From NCBI GenBank assembly GCA_038093515.1, contig JBBPSI010000006.1, forward strand, positions 1 through 64,000: a stretch of 64,000 nt of DNA, given 5' to 3'. A model generated the notes under the pieces. The model was not told the origin of the DNA, searched no databases, and worked only from the letters and a program-made list of their open reading frames with translations. The translations under genes and the position numbers were made by a program. Shown one piece after another: positions 58,201 to 64,000 of the stretch. The DNA comes from Butyriboletus loyo (lineage: Eukaryota > Basidiomycota > Agaricomycetes > Boletales > Boletaceae). Every line of letters starts with the position of its first letter. Position 1 is the stretch's first letter.

Positions 58201-61108
58201 ACATGGTAACCTGTGAGTCTCCGTTATACTCGGTGTGTTGTCTATCGCTGAAGAGTTTTCTGTAGCGGCTACGAAGACATTGAGTATTGAAGGAGTGGGT
58301 GGTTTTGGTCCTAAATAGACTACAGGGGATGGGATGTTGATGATCAATTTGAGGAGTTGGTTAGAATTCGAGTTTGGAGATGATCCTTGTGTTTGATTCA
58401 ACTTTAACACCCAATTGCAAAGTGTTGTGATGTGCAAGAAATTACAGCGACGCTCGAACATTGATCGAACTTTGAAAGCCATTCAGAAACCATTGGCTGT
58501 TGTACTGCACCTACCGAATATTGGGTGTTTTTTGACTGAGAAGCGACGCGAGGACAAGGTTGTTGAGCAGCTTGATACCCTATGCGTGGGCAGTCGCCGT
58601 CCAGCGGCAGGAATGATCAACGTCAGTATGTCGATGTATTCATAGTACTCCTCCAGGGAGTGATATTCGGAGAATATCGTTGGGTGTCAATTGCCCTGAC
58701 TCCGACCACTTCGAAGCACGTCCATAACAACGGTTCCTAATGACCATTAAGCGAGACAAGGTTTAGTCAAGGCTTGGGTCACCCTGAGTGTAGGGTTTAT
58801 GCAATATGAGCATATCGGCTGTAGTATTATGGATGTCCCCACTGGACGTGGCCCGCATGCCACAGGGCGGTTGGGAGGTTTCAGAGTTAAAACGAGGAGC
58901 TGCTCACTGTACAGTCTACTGCCAGAACTGTTCTGGCGTACGGCAGCGCAAGCTGAAGGTAGTCCTTTCGTTATTGCGGGACATCTGTCATCAACTTATT
59001 GGGCCACACTGGAAGGTTTGTTGATGACAGCGCCATGCGGATTACTCTGGGGCAGTGTGGCAAGTATGGAAGACGAGAGTCAAGGGTTGACACGGCTTTG
59101 AAAATCTCACACCTGTCCGAGAACCTGTGGCAACAAACTAGTACGGAATCTATCAAGGTGAGTTTTGGTCTGGGTGAATCATATTAGAGAAGGAACTGCT
59201 TGTTGCTCATGTCCACCAAGGTACCCTTTTCGATGAAGTATTTTGTAGTCTGGTTGTCTCCAAGGCCGCCGCTGGGGTGCCGACCTGATTTCCTTGCACA
59301 ATTAACAATGCTTGGATTGTCCGAACTTCTTCAATCTTAAGTGTCTAATCGGGACACCCAGGCTTTTTTTCTCAGTGACATCTTTTCATCACAATTTAGT
59401 CGCGATATGTTCGGTTTCGTTTTCACCCCACAAATTAAAGACCAGACCAGGGATTCATATTGGAAGAAATCGACACTATTATCTGGCACGGGAGTTTACT
59501 ATGAGTCTACCCTAACGTCACATTGATTAGGATAGCATAGATCGATGATATGCATCAAACATACAGCGCGGGAACATCCATCCTTAGTAGGTTAAGCAGG
59601 GTCCACAGGGAGATCACGCCGACTGGCAGTGTATGCACCCTTCCCACTGTCATGCTGGTGAGTACATGTTACCTGTCGACCTGCGACATTAGACTTACTT
59701 CGTCCTTGTTACGGCAGCAAAAACCGAACCCAGCAGGCAGCGCATTGACGACGGCGAACGCAGCCAAGCCAGAGAGGACAACAAAGAAAGAGAAACGCAT
59801 CGTGATCAAGTTGGAATCAGAAGGCTGTATGCTCTGGTGCTTAGTGGGCTGAGATGGCAGTGGATAGTAAGTCTTTATACCTTCTTGCGAAGTGGTCAGT
59901 GCACTGTTTACTCACGAAGATAGCATGTTATTGCATCAAGTGTTTCAACTCTGAAGTTGGGACTGTACTTGGCGAGGCAAATCTCCGAAGAATGGTGGAT
60001 CGAACTCGGCTGTTCGAACTGAGACGAAATGTCCCCAAACATGTGGCGTAGTTCGAACGTTAAACAGCATCCTCATTATCAGGTGAGTTGTAGGTGCCCT
60101 GTTAACACTCGGGCTTTGATTCGGCTAAAACGAGAGAAGATAGACATGAGAAAATTAGGACCCAGGAAAATACCCCAAAATTAATTATAATTTTTGAGTA
60201 GCGCCTTGGCATTGTGATCCAGGACTGCTCCTTGATTCAAACCGCAGTTGCTACTTATGATGTTTATCTTCCTGACGATCTTTTTGACTGCCTACAAGTA
60301 CTCGTTATATCACAGCGTGACACGCATCCCCCTCCGCTCTCGATCAAAACTCCTCCGCTGATCGAGAAATGCTTTGTTTTGCTGCCACTTCGTCTCGAAT
60401 GGAAGCTTACTGATGCAACCCCTCGTCTCATTCTCCTTGGCTCCGGTTTCATGCAGGGTCTCCGACAGGTTCTCGCATGGGATGTACATGGTCGCGATCC
60501 ATCATTTTAGGACCTACATCCATCGTTAGACAACCTTGATCATATGTGACAGCTAATTGATGACGTCCAAATCCAAGTATTTTTCTCGTGTATTAAATTA
60601 CTTTCTGAACTGATCTCTTTGTGTCTACCAGGTGCTGAACAACTAGTCATTACACAAAAATAAACACTCCCGGTGTCCAGTGTCCAGCATGACATGACTT
60701 GCTGGTACCTTGCAGAGTCAACCGTTGCAACAGGGCACACAGCTACTCCCTACAACTCTCTCGCTTCGGACACGTCACGAATACATCGACAGGTCATTGA
60801 AACATGTTGACCTCCTGGTATCGGGCCCACCTGCAAAGCGGTCTCAGAGTTTCAGAGTTGCACCGAGGTCATACAAACTAGAATCGTTTCTAGGTTCGCG
60901 TAGTCAATCTTATCATACAAGTCAAAGCAATACGTGTCAGGATCAGCGACACGTGGGCGCAACCAACATATTGTTCAGGCTTTGTCGTCGAACGCTCGGG
61001 GAGTCGGAGTACATTTCCTGCCGTATGCTGCTCTTCGTCGTCGCCGTTCCTCACATTGATCCCATCCACATTTCACAGGACACTTACCAAGCTACCGCCG
61101 CGTAGAAC
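58201..61108. other. Gene-poor region, no supported gene
   Basis: Scattered short ORFs, the longest about 100-130 codons (58799-59101, 60214-60510, 60710-61105). None has a recognisable domain, signal peptide or consistent intron pattern. No tRNA or element terminus recognised. Confidence 0.5.
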
Positions 61109-61853
61109 GTGGACGACTGGCTTGCACGCCTCCCCCCAGTCGCTGGCTCCAAACTCGGAGCCTTTCCGTTCTGCTCACATAAATTAAGTTTCGTCGGGAA
61201 CTCGCTCGTCTTTGATGTTCTCTTTATTCGTGGTGGCATACGCAGTCCCAACATGCTCTTCCCTCCAGCCGACTGGGCAGCTCTCGGCAAACTTGTCGAT
61301 GCAATTCATGAAAGTGCCTACGACATTCTCAAGAAGTACTGCTTGGTTTATATCCTTCTCAAGTGGGCTCGGGACATGGATCCCAAGGAAGCCAATTCCG
61401 GTTGGGATACCCACTACCTACAAGATCGATGCATAGCCCCCAAATTGGCAGATGCGTATTGGCTGTTGGACACGGGCACTCACCTTCCTGTACATTCCGC
61501 CTTTGGAATTGCTTCACGTTTCTGATTTTCTTATCAGCTGCTCTTATTCATTTGCCTCTAGGAAGCGGTCTCCATACTCGGATGCTCATCTGAATAGAGA
61601 AATATGTCTCCAAAATTCTGCAAGCGCTCGCTCTGTTGTCTTCGCCCGCTGCCTTTGCCAATGGTACTGTTCCTACTACCGAAGCGCTCGTCGTCAAGTA
61701 CATCCGCACTGAAAAACCCTTGCTCAACGAGACATCGACCTCTACGCGCCGTCACTCGCAACTTTCATGGATGCGTGGGCATACCAAAAGTCGTTTCCCG
61801 AAGGAAGCAATATCAGGGAATGGTTACTCCACAAGATAGTTGGCTGGCGTGTG
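61109..61853 (+). pseudogene. ELYS-like nuclear-pore assembly protein, decayed fragment
   Basis: The translation follows the fungal ELYS-like domain in order: DDWLARLPP, VFDVLFIRGGIRSPNMLFPP, DAIHESAYDILKKYCLVYIL, LADAYWLLDTGTHLP, then YVSKILQALALSSPAAFANG, VKYIRTEKPLLNE and IDLYAPSLATFMDAWAYQKS. The family works in nuclear-pore and chromatin contact at the nucleus. The expected start ATG is GTG here (61109). After a plausible intron following HLP (about 61460-61560) the homologous pieces AVSIL, DAHLNRE, KYVSK and IDLYA fall in shifting frames, which means at least three frameshifts. Homology fades after about 61853. The identification rests on pattern memory; the decay is read directly from the frames. 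Confidence 0.65.
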
Positions 61854-64000
61854 TGTTCAGTTCTGAACCGTCTTCCCGTTCACGGCATCCAACTAATGCA
61901 AACGAAACCACGCCAGCGACACCGAAACAAGAACCTCGTGACTAATTTGAACAGGGCCTTTGTGTCGAGATTCTCAACTACATGCATACATCCCTCTCTG
62001 CTACACTACCGGTCCTGTTTGGATTCAACAGACATTTGCTCAGTTCAAGGAATGCATGCCGAGGTCGTTCGTCGAAGAATACGCGGCCTCCATTGTCTGA
62101 TATTTCTGGGCCCAATGGACGACTATCCTGATTGTCAATGGGCCCCTCGTCTAGCTGCCGAAGTGTGGAATTACACGTTCGACAGTCTCGGAAAATGCTA
62201 TGGACTCTTCACCCTCACCGATGCCAACTCGTTCTCGTCCGCCCGGACAAAATCTCGCGGTCGACGGCGATGGGTGTAATTGGATTTTGCACCCGGGTGA
62301 ATCGGTGTAGTTACCTTTGATCGGCTGGTGGTGGGTGGGGGTGGAGAGAAGAGGGGGGCTGTGTTTGCGGTTAGCGGGGACGGAAATCAAGGAGGCGCTT
62401 AATACAACAGGGAAAATGTGTCGACGAGTCTGAAAGAGTGTGGCAAGGCAAAGTCTGTTTCTGACTCTCCAGTACGTGCAGCAATCTCAATCAATCATGC
62501 CCTATTCGACGTCAACTGTGGCATTCATCTCAATACATTTCCTCAACGTTCCGCCGTAGTACCTACCAAACTCCATCCGATAACCATGGTTCTTCTCCTA
62601 ATGTGACGATGTGCTCTCTCGTGTACATCATCTCGACCCCGGACGCGTCTGCAGACAAGAGCGCTTGAAGCTTGACCTTTGATAGCGTACAGTGATGGCA
62701 TCGATTCGAGACGCGTTTGAGTTTGAGTTTGAATAGACGTCGCTGTGTGAATGAGTCGAACTTTTAACCCCCTGCGTCAATCGATAGTAAGTTGGAGTTG
62801 GACGAAAATATTAGTCTACCTTGCCGCGGCGATCTGCTGGACGGAACTTGATTTGGTTCAATTCTGCCGGCGCTTGCTGGCCGTTTTCTGTCCATTGGCA
62901 CCGGGTTGCGTCACGTCTTCTTGTAAAGCATGGTTCAGTTCTGTTGTCCTCCAAGTTCGAGTCAGTCCGAATATCTCCCGGTGGGCCTCCGCGATCTTGT
63001 CTAAATTCCGGCATTGCCTCAGTTACGACTCCAACACAGACTTAGAGTCCGGGGTCAGCAGCATGTCCTTGTGTCACTAGCTTTCTTCACTCATGGCTTG
63101 AACTAGGTCCAAGCCAAGCCACGATGAATTAAATGTGGGATCTTCTGGAAACATCACCTTGGTTCAGCTGAGTGAAGAACCGGGCAGTGCTGCACCGTGA
63201 CATGTCCGAAGTAAAGCCTCTCAGAGTGAGGCAGTGTCACATCCTCAAGGTGCATTCCCAAAATCGACGGTAATAGGTATTATATCACTTGTGAACTTCT
63301 GAAAGACCAAATCCTTGCCGTGCCCCGAATTCGAACTCATTAAACGCGTTGTTCACGCCACAGATACTCGGTGATCCAACATTTCCGTTGGAGTAACGCT
63401 CGAAACCTGTCCGGACTCACATTAATACTCTTAATGCCATGACAAGACGGGAGGGCTTGGTACCCAACGCGACTCGTACCTCATTTCCAAAATCGTATGC
63501 ATTTGGCAGTGAATTCATAAGTAAGGACTGACCATGGTAAGTCCAGGATATCTCACATCGCGGACGAACCAGCTCAAGCCAGCTCAACTACCCTGGTGAA
63601 CTATGGGGCTTATGGTTAGATATATGACTCCACTATCATGGCTCCCTTCAATGTTCACGGTGCTCCGCAGTTCCACACTGCTGCTTCTCGACGACCTCAG
63701 GGACCTTGGCTGTTGTGTTCTGCGGAGCAAGACCTCCATGCCCTTTAAATACGGGGACCTCGCGACCAGAGCTCCACGCACGCTCCCTTGTCTCCTGCTT
63801 GTGTCTTGTGGCCGGAGAAACCTCAGCAAATCCCGGACCTCGCTCGCAGTTCAAAGCCAGGACACTTGTTGGCCTGCTGGTAAGAGCCCGCGACATTGGT
63901 CAATGGGATGACTTGGATTGCCGTCAGGTGTAACACGGACCGTCATAGGACGTCTAACCCATGCTATGCTACTTAGCTGAAAAACATTTTAAGCGAGCAT
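61854..64000. other. Gene-poor right edge, no supported gene
   Basis: Possibly further decayed ELYS-like sequence to about 62280, but no motif is clear. From there to the end only short ORFs on both strands. A tRNA-like phrase (CCCCGAATTCGAACTC near 63318) is not backed by a complete cloverleaf. Confidence 0.45.

Noticed and set aside
60214..60510. 98-codon ORF with a hydrophobic C-terminal half
   Set aside because: No family, signal peptide or membrane topology convincing enough; likely chance.
63310..63385. Possible tRNA (GAATTCGAAC T-loop-like phrase)
   Set aside because: No matching acceptor or anticodon stem could be drawn.

Overview
The window looks like nuclear DNA of an agaricomycete (mushroom-forming basidiomycete). 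Genes are split by many 38-66-nt GT-AG introns. The flanking genes are ordinary fungal housekeeping genes plus a laccase with all four copper motifs. A tRNA-Gln gene carries a short intron. No prokaryotic operon or CRISPR signal is present. All gene models were spliced by eye, using reading-frame continuity, splice-site consensus and recalled family motifs; no database search was run.

Positions 1-40050 hold a direct tandem array of four paralogous giant genes with a period of about 11.3 kb. Each intact copy has seven exons and encodes about 3,070-3,115 aa. The architecture is DUF6606 (N-terminal), then a Cys-x2-Cys / HEWPLP region, then DUF3638, then DUF3645. Copy 1 (687-5672) is dead. A Ty1/copia LTR retrotransposon splits it (inverted LTR at 417-686, start of gag at 317-1, rest beyond the left edge), and it has a 1-nt deletion near 3313. 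Copies 2 (7562-17142), 3 (18885-28431) and 4 (30214-39882) are open. They form a patchwork of near-identical and diverged blocks, as expected from repeated gene conversion or unequal exchange. Their last third carries an ordered set of motifs closely resembling the SecA/superfamily-2 ATPase motor: GEGKSS, DESDE, GFSGTND, HTRGTDIK and QGCMRMRK. This array is the most interesting part of the window.

Positions 40262-51891 hold single-copy conserved genes: a SNF12/BAF60-type SWI/SNF subunit whose N-terminus seems to be lost at the array border, a BAR-SH3 protein with an 18-nt microexon, a probable seven-transmembrane fungal protein of uncertain integrity, the Arp2/3 subunit ARPC5, an F-box/WD40/UIM protein on the minus strand, and a tRNA-Gln(CTG) gene.

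Positions 51892-64000 are gene-poor. They contain a dimeric direct repeat, a laccase gene (11 exons), a 58-aa secreted peptide gene, and an ELYS-like pseudogene with a lost start codon and several frameshifts. The remaining kilobases show nothing I can support.
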